Source of the DNA: Tsukamurella paurometabola
GTDB taxonomy: Bacteria > Actinomycetota > Actinomycetes > Mycobacteriales > Mycobacteriaceae
Direction of reading: 5' to 3'
DNA length: 64,000 nucleotides
Assembly: GCF_900631615.1 (NCBI RefSeq)
Contig: NZ_LR131273.1
Location: forward strand, 682,001 to 746,000
The notes below the pieces were generated by a model that made no database searches, had not been told where the DNA came from, and saw only the letters and a program-made list of their open reading frames with translations. Within the stretch, counting starts at the first letter, position 1, and each line of letters opens with the position of its first letter. Made by a program: the position numbers and the translations under genes. This document shows, in pieces, positions 1-7,306 of the stretch.

Positions 1-546
1 GGCGAACTCGAGGGCCGCCTCGCGGTCGCCGATCGCGTTGGCGAAGCCCAGCTCGGCGAGCTTCTCGGCGCCGATCTTCTGCGCGGCCATGAGCACGCCG
101 CGGGCGTGGCCGCCGCCGACCAGGTCCTCGAGGCGGCGCAGCGTCCACTTGTCGATGGTGACGCCGAGCTTCGCGGCCGGGATCGCGATGGTGGCACTGG
201 GGTCCAGCACGCGCAGGTCGGCGACCATCGCCATCTGCACCCCCGCGCCGACGGCCGGCCCGTTGAGCGCGGCGACCACGATCTGCTTCATCGCCTCGAC
301 CCGGCGGTAGAAGCGGATGACCCGCTCCATGAAGTTCTTGTCGAGCACGGCCCCCGACCGCAGATCCGCCCCCGCGGAGAAGACGGTGCCCTGCCCCGTG
401 AGCACGATGACGAAGACCTCGTCGGCCTCCGCGCGGTCGAACGCCGCCTCCAGGCCGTCCATGATCTCGGGGTTGAGAGCGTTCCGCGCTTCGGGGCGCT
501 GGAACTCGATGACGGCGACCTTCTCCTCCAGCGTGTAACCAATCAT
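1..546 (-). CDS. echA6: Enoyl-CoA hydratase/isomerase (crotonase family), EchA6-like; C-terminus outside window
   Basis: Only the first 182 codons are present; the gene runs off the left edge. The translation begins MIGYTLEEKVAVIEFQRPEA and has the crotonase landmarks: NALN near residue 26, the oxyanion-hole segment FSAGADLRSG near 60-70, and a second oxyanion segment NGPAVGAGVQMA near 97-108. Crotonases hydrate or isomerise enoyl-CoA thioesters, although M. tuberculosis EchA6 is described as a non-catalytic acyl-CoA carrier feeding mycolate synthesis. The nearby AccD3 gene fits the Rv0904c-Rv0905 neighbourhood, hence the symbol. The ATG at 546 is preceded by TAGATT and 7 nt, a leaderless arrangement whose -10 overlaps that of the divergent gene at 570. 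Confidence 0.85.
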   Translation of the reverse strand, partial: MIGYTLEEKVAVIEFQRPEARNALNPEIMDGLEAAFDRAEADEVFVIVLTGQGTVFSAGADLRSGAVLDKNFMERVIRFYRRVEAMKQIVVAALNGPAVGAGVQMAMVADLRVLDPSATIAIPAAKLGVTIDKWTLRRLEDLVGGGHARGVLMAAQKIGAEKLAELGFANAIGDREAALEFA

Positions 547-569
547 GGCCCGCAATCTACGCTACGGGG

Positions 570-1679
570 GTGAAGGATGTCGTCGTGGTCGGTGCTGGCC
601 AGGCCGGTCTCTCGGCCGCTTACTTCCTCCCTCGATTCGGTATCGAGAATTTCGTTGTGCTGGATCACAACGCCGGTCCGGGCGGCGCGTGGCGCCAGCG
701 CTGGCCGTCACTGACGCTCCGCTCGGCGAATCATGTGCACGACCTGCCGGGCTGGGGCCTGCAGGACGCGCTCGGCACCGACTGCGATGACATTCCGGCC
801 GCCACCGGCGTCGCGCAGTACTTCGGCGAGTACGAACGCCGGTTCGGGATCGACGTGCACCGGCCCGCCCACGTCGCGTCGGTCTCGCGATGCGACGGCG
901 GCTACCTCGTCGCCGGACACGGCGCCGAGGGCCCGTTCGAGTACCGGGCCGCCGCCGTCATCAACTGCACCGGCACGTGGGACCGGCCCTTCTGGCCGAC
1001 GGTGGCGGGCGGACCGTCGTTCCGCGGGACCCAGCTGCACGCGCACGACTACCGCACCGCCGAACCCTTCGCGGGCAAGCGGGTGGCCGTCGTCGGCGCC
1101 GGGATCACCGCGGTGCAGCTGCTGCTGGAGATCGCCGAGGTCGCGGAGACGGCCTGGTTCACCCGCCGCGAGGTCCAGTGGGACACCACGCCCTTCGATC
1201 CCGACAAGGGTCGCCGCGCCGTCGCGCGCGTCGAGGAGCGGGTGCGGGCGGGCCTGCCGCCCGGATCCGTGGTCTCGGTGACGGGCCTGCCGATGACCGA
1301 CGCCATGCGCCGCGGCATCGAGGCCGGGGTGCTGGTCCGGCGCCCGATGTTCGCCTCGCTCTCGCCCGACGGTCCGCTGCTGGCCGACGGCACGCTCGTC
1401 CCCGCCGACGTGATCCTGTGGTGCACCGGCTTCCGCTACTCGATGGACCACCTGGCGCCGCTGAACCTGCGGTCCCCCGGCGGCGGCATCGTGATGACCG
1501 GGCGGCTGGCGACCGAGGTCGCCGGCGAGCCGCGGCTGCACCTGCTGGGCTACGGGCCGTCGGCGTCGACGATCGGGGCGAATCGTGCGGGGAGGGAGGC
1601 GGCGCGAGCCGTTGCCGAGGTCGTGGGCGGGGCCGGCGGGCCTCGACCGGGACGGGTGGGGGAGACGCCGCTCGCTTAG
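570..1679 (+). CDS. FAD/NAD(P)-dependent oxidoreductase (flavin monooxygenase-like)
   Basis: A 369-residue flavoprotein. The N-terminus carries the FAD Rossmann motif VVVGAGQAGLSAAYFL (residues 4-19), and a second dinucleotide fold, VAVVGAGITAVQLL, lies near residue 173, as in FMO/CzcO-type two-dinucleotide-binding enzymes. The C-terminal third contains LWCTGFRYSMDHL, the family's ATG/D-like segment. It probably oxidises a small organic substrate with NADPH and O2; the substrate is unknown. The GTG start has TACGCT followed by 6 nt directly upstream and no Shine-Dalgarno. The last codons form one arm of a 22-bp inverted repeat, so the reading frame ends inside a hairpin-forming sequence. It is divergent from the EchA6-like gene with only 23 bp between starts. 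Confidence 0.8.
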   Translation: MKDVVVVGAGQAGLSAAYFLPRFGIENFVVLDHNAGPGGAWRQRWPSLTLRSANHVHDLPGWGLQDALGTDCDDIPAATGVAQYFGEYERRFGIDVHRPAHVASVSRCDGGYLVAGHGAEGPFEYRAAAVINCTGTWDRPFWPTVAGGPSFRGTQLHAHDYRTAEPFAGKRVAVVGAGITAVQLLLEIAEVAETAWFTRREVQWDTTPFDPDKGRRAVARVEERVRAGLPPGSVVSVTGLPMTDAMRRGIEAGVLVRRPMFASLSPDGPLLADGTLVPADVILWCTGFRYSMDHLAPLNLRSPGGGIVMTGRLATEVAGEPRLHLLGYGPSASTIGANRAGREAARAVAEVVGGAGGPRPGRVGETPLA

Positions 1680-1746
1680 ACCTCCTCGCCTCGCCTAGCG
1701 GCTCGGGTCGTCCGATGCGCTCGACGGCGTCTCCCCCACCCGTCCC
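1649..1746. repeat. 22-bp perfect inverted repeat spanning a stop codon
   Basis: Arms at 1649-1670 and 1725-1746 are exact reverse complements separated by 54 bp. The left arm lies in the last codons of the flavoprotein gene and the right arm lies downstream of its TAG. This is longer than a typical intrinsic terminator and has a large loop. It may act in termination, or be the trace of a duplication/inversion. Confidence 0.7.
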
Positions 1747-2110
1747 TCGTTTCCTTCGGGGTCGCGTCCGGCACGGTCGCCGTCCCACGTTGGCGTTGGG
1801 ACCCGAGGTTGGTGTGCGGGCGGCTCTCCGGTTGTGTCCGAGACGGACAGGCCCGGTGCCCATCATCTTTCGAAGGGTTCTGCGATGTTCCGCGTCGGAT
1901 TCGTCGCAGAACGCTTCGAAAGATGTGTGTTGCGGCGGTATGGGTGTCGTCCCCCGCGCCGCGCCGGATCCCCACCGCACGCCAGCGCCGGCGCCGGCGG
2001 TGAGAGGCGCCAGCACGGGCTGTCCGATCCGGACAGGATCCGAGAGTCGGCCGCAGGGCACCATCGCACCCCGGGCGCCGCATCGCGGCGCCCGGGGCTG
2101 GACGGGGAAA
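1680..2110. other. Palindrome-rich intergenic region between convergent genes
   Basis: No credible gene is seen in these 431 bp; short open frames here are Arg/Pro-rich and unlike proteins. The region holds a 21-bp inverted repeat with one mismatch (1865-1885 and 1904-1924, arm beginning ATCTTTCGAAG), two copies of TGTCCG-N3-CGGACA (1835-1849 and 2021-2035), the right arm of the 1649-1746 repeat, and a strong hairpin at 2069-2097. Function is unknown; a small RNA, a DNA-binding-protein array or a decayed mobile element are all possible. Confidence 0.6.
2069..2097. terminator. GC-rich hairpin terminator
   Basis: A perfect 13-bp stem (CCCCGGGCGCCGC and its complement) closes a 3-nt ATC loop. 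It sits 14 bp beyond the stop of the minus-strand aldo/keto reductase. It lacks a U-tract, as is common in actinobacteria. Confidence 0.65.
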
Positions 2111-2935
2111 TCAGTGCAGGTTGAACACGGCCGGGTCGGGGCCGATGCGCTTGCCCTCGATCGCGCTGATCCGGGCGACCTCGTCGTCCGAGAGCTCGAA
2201 GCCGAAGACGTCGAAGTTCTCGGCGATGCGGGCGGGCGTCACCGACTTGGGGATCACGACGTTGCCGAGCTGCAGGTGCCAGCGCAGGATCGCCTGCGCG
2301 GGGGTGACGCCGTGGGCGGACGCGATCTCGGTGACGGCCGCGTCCTTGAGCGACTCGCCCTGCCCCAGCGGCGACCACGCCTCGGTGGCGATGCCGTGCT
2401 CGGCGTGGAAGGCGCGGAGCTCGTCCTGCGGCAGGCCCGGATGCAGCTCGATCTGGTTGATCGCCGGGGTCTCACCGGTCTCCTCGATGAGGCGGCGCAG
2501 GTTCTCCACGGTGAAGTTGCTGACGCCGATGGCCTTCGCCCGGCCCTCGTCGCGGAGCTTCTGGAAGGCCTTGAAGGTGTCGACGTAGCGGTCGTACTCG
2601 GGAACGGGCCAGTGGATGAGGTACAGGTCGACGTAGTCGGTGCCCAGGCGCTCGAGGGAGCCGTCGAAGGCGCGCAGGGTCTCGTCGAAGCCCTGGTCGG
2701 AGTTCCACAGCTTGGTCGTGAGGAAGACCTCGTCGCGGGCGAGGCCGCTCTCCGCGATCGCGCGCCCGGTGCCGGTCTCGTTCTCGTAGACCTTGGCCGT
2801 ATCCACACTCCTGTACCCGACGCGCAGGGCCTCGGCGACGGCGTCGCGCGCACCGTCGTCCGGCACCTGCCAGACGCCGAAGCCGAGCTGGGGGATCGAG
2901 GTTCCGTTCTTGAGCTTCACGTTCGGTACGGTCAT
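2111..2935 (-). CDS. Aldo/keto reductase
   Basis: A 274-residue (beta/alpha)8 NADPH-dependent carbonyl reductase of the AKR5 type (2,5-diketo-D-gluconate reductase-like). Visible landmarks are LGFGVWQV near residue 17, the catalytic Asp/Tyr in VDTAKVYENE (near 43-51), the Lys in TTKLWNSDQG (near 76), the His in YLIHWPVP (near 107), and the cofactor segment IPKSVTPARIAENFDVF near the C-terminus. All four tetrad residues are present, so it should be active on small aldehydes or ketones; the physiological substrate is not evident. I chose the ATG giving MTVPNVKLKNG, because longer in-frame extension is antisense to accD3 and unlike any protein. It is divergent from accD3 with 51 bp between starts. 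Confidence 0.92.
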   Translation of the reverse strand: MTVPNVKLKNGTSIPQLGFGVWQVPDDGARDAVAEALRVGYRSVDTAKVYENETGTGRAIAESGLARDEVFLTTKLWNSDQGFDETLRAFDGSLERLGTDYVDLYLIHWPVPEYDRYVDTFKAFQKLRDEGRAKAIGVSNFTVENLRRLIEETGETPAINQIELHPGLPQDELRAFHAEHGIATEAWSPLGQGESLKDAAVTEIASAHGVTPAQAILRWHLQLGNVVIPKSVTPARIAENFDVFGFELSDDEVARISAIEGKRIGPDPAVFNLH

Positions 2936-2986
2936 GGCCCGAACAACGCGGCCGGCGCGCGCGGTGTTCCCAGTAACCTGAATTCC

Positions 2987-4495
2987 ATGGCGATCACGGC
3001 GCAGGACCTCATCGATGCGATCCTCGACCGCGGCACCTTCACCAGCTGGGACGGCCCGCTGCCGGACGTCGGGCCCGACGCGGAGTACGCCGCCGCGCTG
3101 CACCGCGCGCGGGAGCGGTCGCACCACGACGAGGCCGTCATCACCGGCGAGGGCCGCATCCGCGGGCAGCGGGTCGCCCTCATCGCGTGCGACTTCGCCT
3201 TCCTCGGCGGCTCGATCGGCGTGGCCGCGGCCGAGCGGATCGTGACCGCGGTCGAGCGGGCGACCGCACTGCGGCTGCCGCTCCTCGCCACGCCCACGTC
3301 GGGCGGGACGCGCATGCAGGAGGGCACCGTCGCCTTCCTGCAGATGGTGAAGATCTCGGCGGCGATCACCCTGCACAAGCAGTCGGGACTGCCGTACCTG
3401 GTGTACCTGCGCGACCCCACGATGGGCGGGGTGTTCGCGTCCTGGGGCTCGCTGGGCCACGTGACCATCGCGGAGCCGGGCGCGCGCATCGGCTTCCTCG
3501 GCCCGCGCGTGTACGAGGCGCTGCGCGGCGAGCCGTTCCCCGACGGGGTGCAGACCGCCGAGCACCTCTTCGAGCGCGGCCTCATCGACGGGGTGGTGCC
3601 GCTCCGGTTCGTCCGGCTGTTGGCGCACCGCACGCTGCGCGTCCTCGCGGGGGCGCAGGACGCCGACCCGCTGGCCCCGCACCTCGGGGTGGTCGAGGAG
3701 CTGGACACCGCCGACGACGACATCCCCGCCTGGGACTCGGTGCGGATCAGCAGGGAGTCCGGGCGGCCCGGTGTGCGCGCCTTCCTCCGGCACTCGGCCA
3801 CGGATCGGCTGCCGCTCTCGGGCACCGGCGAGGGCGAGACGGACCACACGCTGCTGCTCTCCCTCGCGCGGGTGCAGGGCTATCCGTGCGTCGTGGTCGG
3901 GCAGGACACCACGCGCGCCGACGGTGCCGCTCCCCCGCTGCTCGGCCCGGCGGCGCTGCGCGCGGCGCGCCGGGGCATGCGGCTGGCCGCCGAGCTGAGC
4001 CTGCCACTGGTGCTCGTCATCGACACCTGGGGCGCCGCCCTCTCCCCCGAGGCGGAGGAGGGCGGCCTCGCCGGGGAGGTGGCGCGCAGCCTGTCCGACC
4101 TGGTGACCCTCACGGTCCCGACGGTGTCCGTCCTGCTCGGGCAGGGTACGGGCGGGGGCGCGCTGGCGATGCTGCCCGCCGACCGGGTGCTGTGCGCGCA
4201 GCACGCGTGGCTCGCGCCGCTGCCGCCGGAGGGCGCGAGCGCGGTGATGTACCGGGACACCGACCACGCCGCGGAGATGGCCGACCGGCAGCGGATCCGC
4301 GCGGCGGACCTGCTGGAGGACGGCATCGTGGACCGGGTCATCCCGGAGCGCCCGAACGCCGCGGACGAGCCGACGGAGTTCTCCCGCCGGGTGGGACTGG
4401 CGGTGAGCGACGCCCTCGCGGAGCTCTCCCTCATCCCCGATTCGATCCGGATCAGCCGGCGGCTGGACCGCTACCGGTTCCTGGGCGGACGCTGA
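2987..4495 (+). CDS. accD3: Acetyl/acyl-CoA carboxylase carboxyltransferase, fused beta-alpha type (AccD3-like)
   Basis: A 502-residue protein with two crotonase-fold carboxyltransferase halves. The N-half has FLGGSIGVAAAERI near 70-85 and TSGGTRMQEGTVAF near 105-118. The C-half has LVIDTWGAALSPEAEEGG near 345-362 and VSVLLGQGTGGGAL near 384. This is the organisation and length of M. tuberculosis AccD3 (Rv0904c), whose neighbour is also EchA6. It would transfer carboxyl from biotin to an acyl-CoA in the envelope lipid precursor pathway; its AccA/biotin partner is not in the window. TAACCT lies 7 nt before the ATG, suggesting a leaderless mRNA. The stop codon abuts the stop of the next, convergent gene with no base between. 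Confidence 0.85.
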   Translation: MAITAQDLIDAILDRGTFTSWDGPLPDVGPDAEYAAALHRARERSHHDEAVITGEGRIRGQRVALIACDFAFLGGSIGVAAAERIVTAVERATALRLPLLATPTSGGTRMQEGTVAFLQMVKISAAITLHKQSGLPYLVYLRDPTMGGVFASWGSLGHVTIAEPGARIGFLGPRVYEALRGEPFPDGVQTAEHLFERGLIDGVVPLRFVRLLAHRTLRVLAGAQDADPLAPHLGVVEELDTADDDIPAWDSVRISRESGRPGVRAFLRHSATDRLPLSGTGEGETDHTLLLSLARVQGYPCVVVGQDTTRADGAAPPLLGPAALRAARRGMRLAAELSLPLVLVIDTWGAALSPEAEEGGLAGEVARSLSDLVTLTVPTVSVLLGQGTGGGALAMLPADRVLCAQHAWLAPLPPEGASAVMYRDTDHAAEMADRQRIRAADLLEDGIVDRVIPERPNAADEPTEFSRRVGLAVSDALAELSLIPDSIRISRRLDRYRFLGGR

Positions 4496-5020
4496 TCAGT
4501 CGCGGACGGTCACTCCCCACTGCACGCGGGAGGGGTCGACGGTGGTGACGGTGACGGTCACGTCGTGCCGGTGGCCGCGGGCGGTCATGGCGCAGCTCTG
4601 CCGGGCCCCGACGATGCCGGCCAGCGCGCCGTCGCAGGTCACCGCGTCGACGTGGCGCTCGCGGGCGAGCACCTCCCGGGTGCGGCGTTCGAGTTCGCGG
4701 ACCGCGACGCGCTGCCCGGACCGCGGCGCCCCGGCGACAGTCGAGTCCCAGTTCACCCGGTCGCCGTCGACGTCCGTGACGCGCAGCTGCACCGCGAAGT
4801 CCTCGCCGCCGCGGTGCAGCACGCAGGACTGACCGGCGCCGACCTCGGCCTTCAGGCCGCCGTCGCAGTGCAGGGCGTCCGACGGTGCCGCGGCCACCTG
4901 CGCGAGGGTGCCGCGTTCGACCTGGTCCTGGGCCACCTCGCCGGGCGCGAGCATCGTCCAGCACGCGGCGATCGCGACGCCGGCACCGCCGACGACGACC
5001 GCCACCGCCCGCAGACCCAT
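4496..5020 (-). CDS. Membrane-anchored protein with two DUF4333 repeats
   Basis: A 174-residue protein with an N-terminal hydrophobic anchor or signal (residues 5-24). Two similar extracytoplasmic halves follow: each has a helix, then a C-D-G motif (LHCDGGL near 50, VTCDGAL near 127), a G-QSC motif, and a beta strand ending in W (VNWDSTV and VQWGVTV). The tandem Cys pairs match DUF4333, a small exported domain of actinobacteria with no assigned function; each half probably has one disulfide. It is convergent with accD3 with zero spacing. The upstream sequence 5041-5135 is unusually AT-rich for this genome and may hold its promoter. Confidence 0.75.
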   Translation of the reverse strand: MGLRAVAVVVGGAGVAIAACWTMLAPGEVAQDQVERGTLAQVAAAPSDALHCDGGLKAEVGAGQSCVLHRGGEDFAVQLRVTDVDGDRVNWDSTVAGAPRSGQRVAVRELERRTREVLARERHVDAVTCDGALAGIVGARQSCAMTARGHRHDVTVTVTTVDPSRVQWGVTVRD

Positions 5021-5135
5021 CGCGACTCTTTTCCGTAACTAAACTCCATCTTCACCACATGTGAATTGTGTTTATTGAATCACGGTCCGGTTGCGATCTC
5101 AACACGAACGTGAGCCGCGTCTCGGTCGTCGCCGC

Positions 5136-6389
5136 TCAGCCGGCGCCGGTGACGGTCAGGTAGATCAGCGCGACGTTGAGCACGACGATCAGTGCGCCCG
5201 CGGCGGCGGACGCCCACCGCAGCGGGGCACGGTCGGCGAACTCCCCCATCAGCGCGCGGTCCGCGGTGAACCGGCGCAGCGGCAGCAGCGCGAAGGGGAT
5301 GCCGAAGCTCAGCACCACCTGCGAGATCACGAGCGCCTCGGTGGGCGGGACGCCGACCGCGAGCACGCCGATCGCGGGCACCATCGTCACGAGCCGCCGC
5401 ACCACGACGGGGATCCGCTTGCGCAGCAGGCCGGCCATGATGGTCCCGCCCGCGTAGCTGCCCACCGACGTGGACGCGAGGCCCGACGCGAGGAGCCCGA
5501 CCGCGAAGAGCCCGGCGACCACCGGCCCCAGCGCGTCCCGCACCGCGGCGTGCGCCCCCTCGATGGAGTCGGTGCCCTCGCGGCCGTACAGGGCACTCGC
5601 GGCGAGCACGAGCAGCGCGATGTTGACGGCGCCCGCGATCACCAGCGCGAGGATCACGTCGACCCGGGTGACCTTGAGCAGGTGGCGCGCCCGCTCGGCG
5701 CGGCCCTCGGCGGGCGGCGCGCCGTGCCGGTCGACGACGAGCGCGGAGTGCAGGTAGATGGCGTGCGGCATCACGGTGGCGCCGAGCATCGACGCGGCGA
5801 GGAGCACCGTCTCCGTGCCCTGCAGGCGCGGGACGAGCCCACCGAGGACGGCGCCGCCGTCGGGCGGCGCGACGATGAGGCCCGCGAGGAAGCCGACCAC
5901 GATGATCGCGAGCAGTCCGACGATCACCAGCTCGAACCGGTACTGGCGGCGACCGTCGGCGAGCACGAGCAGCGCCGTGGAGATCACGCCGACGATGAGC
6001 CCGCCCCACACGAGCGGCACCCCGAACAGCAGATTCAGGGCCAGCGCGCCGCCGATCACCTCGGCGATGTCCGTCGCCGCGGCCACCAGCTCGGCCTGCC
6101 CCCAGAACGCGAGGCGCGAGCGGCGCGGCAGCCGGTCGCCGAGGACCTGCGGCAGCGAGCGGCCCGTGACGACGCCGAGCTTGGCGGACTGGTACTGGAT
6201 CATCACCGCCATCACGTTGGCCAGCACCAGGACCCAGACCAGCAGGTATCCGTACTTCGCGCCCGCGGTGACGTTCGCGGCGACGTTCCCGGGGTCGACG
6301 TAGGCGATGGCGGCGACGAACGCCGGTCCGAGCAACATCATGGCGCGCACCGGGGGCTGCTTCTTCTGCACGGCGGTATCGGTCAGCAC
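5136..6389 (-). CDS. mntH: Divalent metal (Mn2+/Fe2+) transporter, NRAMP family
   Basis: A 417-residue polytopic protein with about 11 membrane segments. The NRAMP metal-site signatures are present: AYVDPGN at residues 29-35 (TM1) and GATVMPHAIYLHSALV near 203-218 (TM6). It imports Mn2+ (possibly Fe2+) by proton symport. Start is GTG at 6389; there is no better ATG. Upstream is the 16-bp palindrome TTTCGGTCAACCGAAA (6415-6430), probably the operator of an MntR/DtxR-type regulator, overlapping a TTGACC that can serve as -35. The divergent gene is a HugZ-like heme enzyme, so metal and heme iron supply may be co-regulated. Confidence 0.93.
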   Translation of the reverse strand: MLTDTAVQKKQPPVRAMMLLGPAFVAAIAYVDPGNVAANVTAGAKYGYLLVWVLVLANVMAVMIQYQSAKLGVVTGRSLPQVLGDRLPRRSRLAFWGQAELVAAATDIAEVIGGALALNLLFGVPLVWGGLIVGVISTALLVLADGRRQYRFELVIVGLLAIIVVGFLAGLIVAPPDGGAVLGGLVPRLQGTETVLLAASMLGATVMPHAIYLHSALVVDRHGAPPAEGRAERARHLLKVTRVDVILALVIAGAVNIALLVLAASALYGREGTDSIEGAHAAVRDALGPVVAGLFAVGLLASGLASTSVGSYAGGTIMAGLLRKRIPVVVRRLVTMVPAIGVLAVGVPPTEALVISQVVLSFGIPFALLPLRRFTADRALMGEFADRAPLRWASAAAGALIVVLNVALIYLTVTGAG

Positions 6390-6414
6390 ACTGCGAGGCT
6401 ATGCGAATAAGAGT

Positions 6415-6430
6415 TTTCGGTCAACCGAAA
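6415..6430. promoter_or_regulatory. Operator-like palindrome between mntH and the HugZ-like gene
   Basis: TTTCGGT-CA-ACCGAAA is a perfect 7+2+7 palindrome located 25 bp upstream of the mntH start and 47 bp upstream of the divergent start at 6478. Its minus-strand reading contains TTGACC, usable as a -35. Palindromes of this type in front of mntH are usually MntR/DtxR-family sites; binding by such a protein is inferred. Confidence 0.6.
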
Positions 6431-6477
6431 TCTGTGGTGCGGCGGGGCGGGACCCGCTGCGCCCCTAGGCTGCACCC

Positions 6478-7278
6478 ATGACCACACGCGACCACGGCGA
6501 TCCCGGCGACGCCCCCACCATCGCCCCGCCCCTCACCGATGTCGCCGAGCCGCGGCGACCCACCGCCGCCGAGGAGGCGCGCACGGTGGCCGCGGCCACC
6601 AACACCGCGACGCTCGGCAGCCTCTCCGCCGACGGTGCGCCGTGGGCCTCGCTGGTCACGTACGGGCTGCTCGGCGGCGACCCGGTGCTGTGCGTCTCAC
6701 ACATGGCCGAGCACGGCCGGAACCTGCAGCGCGACCCCCGCGCCAGCGTCTCGATCGTCGCGCCGGACGCCCCGTCGGACCCCCTGGCGAACGCGCGGAT
6801 CACGCTGGCGGGCAGAGTGATCCGCCCTGACGGGAAGCGCCTCGCCGCGGCCCGGGAGGCCCACCTGGCGGCCGTGCCCGCGGCGAAGTACTACCTCGAC
6901 TACAGCGACTTCACCGTGTGGCTGCTCGAGGTGGAGCGGGTGCGCTGGGTGGGCGGCTACGGGCGGATGGACTCGGCGACCCGCGGGGAGTACGCCGCCG
7001 CCGAGCCGGACCCGGTGACGCCGCACGCCGCGGGCGCGGTGCGCCACCTCAACGACGATCACGCCGCCGCGCTGCTGGACATGGCCCGGGCGCTGGGCGG
7101 TTACCCCGACGCCACGGCGGCGCGCTGCGAGCGGGCCGACCGGTACGGCCTGGATCTGCGCGTGGACACCCCGCGCGGCTGGGCGGTCACCCGAGCGGGC
7201 TTCCGCGAGCCGCTCGGCGCGGCCGGCGAGCTGCGGCAGGCCACCGTCGCGCTCGCCCGGCTGGCCGCCGGACGGTAG
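6478..7278 (+). CDS. HugZ/HutZ-like heme-degrading protein (PNPOx-like fold plus DUF2470)
   Basis: A 266-residue protein. Residues about 30-160 form a split-barrel flavin-reductase/PNPOx-like domain (NTATLGSLSADGAPWASLVTYG, near 43-64). Residues about 180-262 form DUF2470 (AVRHLNDDHAAALLDMARAL, near 186-205). This architecture is that of HugZ/HutZ heme oxygenases, which release iron from heme. The loop GGYGRMD before DUF2470 is also typical. TAGGCT ends 6 nt before the ATG, so the mRNA is probably leaderless. It is divergent from mntH across a shared palindrome, consistent with iron/manganese supply. Confidence 0.78.
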   Translation: MTTRDHGDPGDAPTIAPPLTDVAEPRRPTAAEEARTVAAATNTATLGSLSADGAPWASLVTYGLLGGDPVLCVSHMAEHGRNLQRDPRASVSIVAPDAPSDPLANARITLAGRVIRPDGKRLAAAREAHLAAVPAAKYYLDYSDFTVWLLEVERVRWVGGYGRMDSATRGEYAAAEPDPVTPHAAGAVRHLNDDHAAALLDMARALGGYPDATAARCERADRYGLDLRVDTPRGWAVTRAGFREPLGAAGELRQATVALARLAAGR

Positions 7279-7285
7279 GCCGCCG

Positions 7286-7300
7286 GCCCGCGCCGCGGGC
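7286..7300. terminator. Short GC hairpin between convergent genes
   Basis: GCCCGCG-C-CGCGGGC is a near-contiguous palindrome in the 28-bp gap between the HugZ-like gene and the convergent lipoprotein gene. It could act as a bidirectional terminator; there is no U-tract. Confidence 0.4.
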
Positions 7301-7306
7301 GGGACG

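Noticed and set aside
1809-2003. 64-codon frame in the palindrome-rich gap
   Set aside because: Arg-rich end and no promoter or Shine-Dalgarno; the region is better explained by inverted repeats.
2936-4267. Long N-terminal extension of the aldo/keto reductase frame
   Set aside because: It is antisense to accD3 and has no family similarity; the reductase starts at 2935.
890-4495. A 1,201-codon open frame running through the flavoprotein, aldo/keto reductase and accD3 region
   Set aside because: Only its last 502 codons are a protein (AccD3). The rest is Arg/Pro/Gly-rich shadow sequence caused by high GC.
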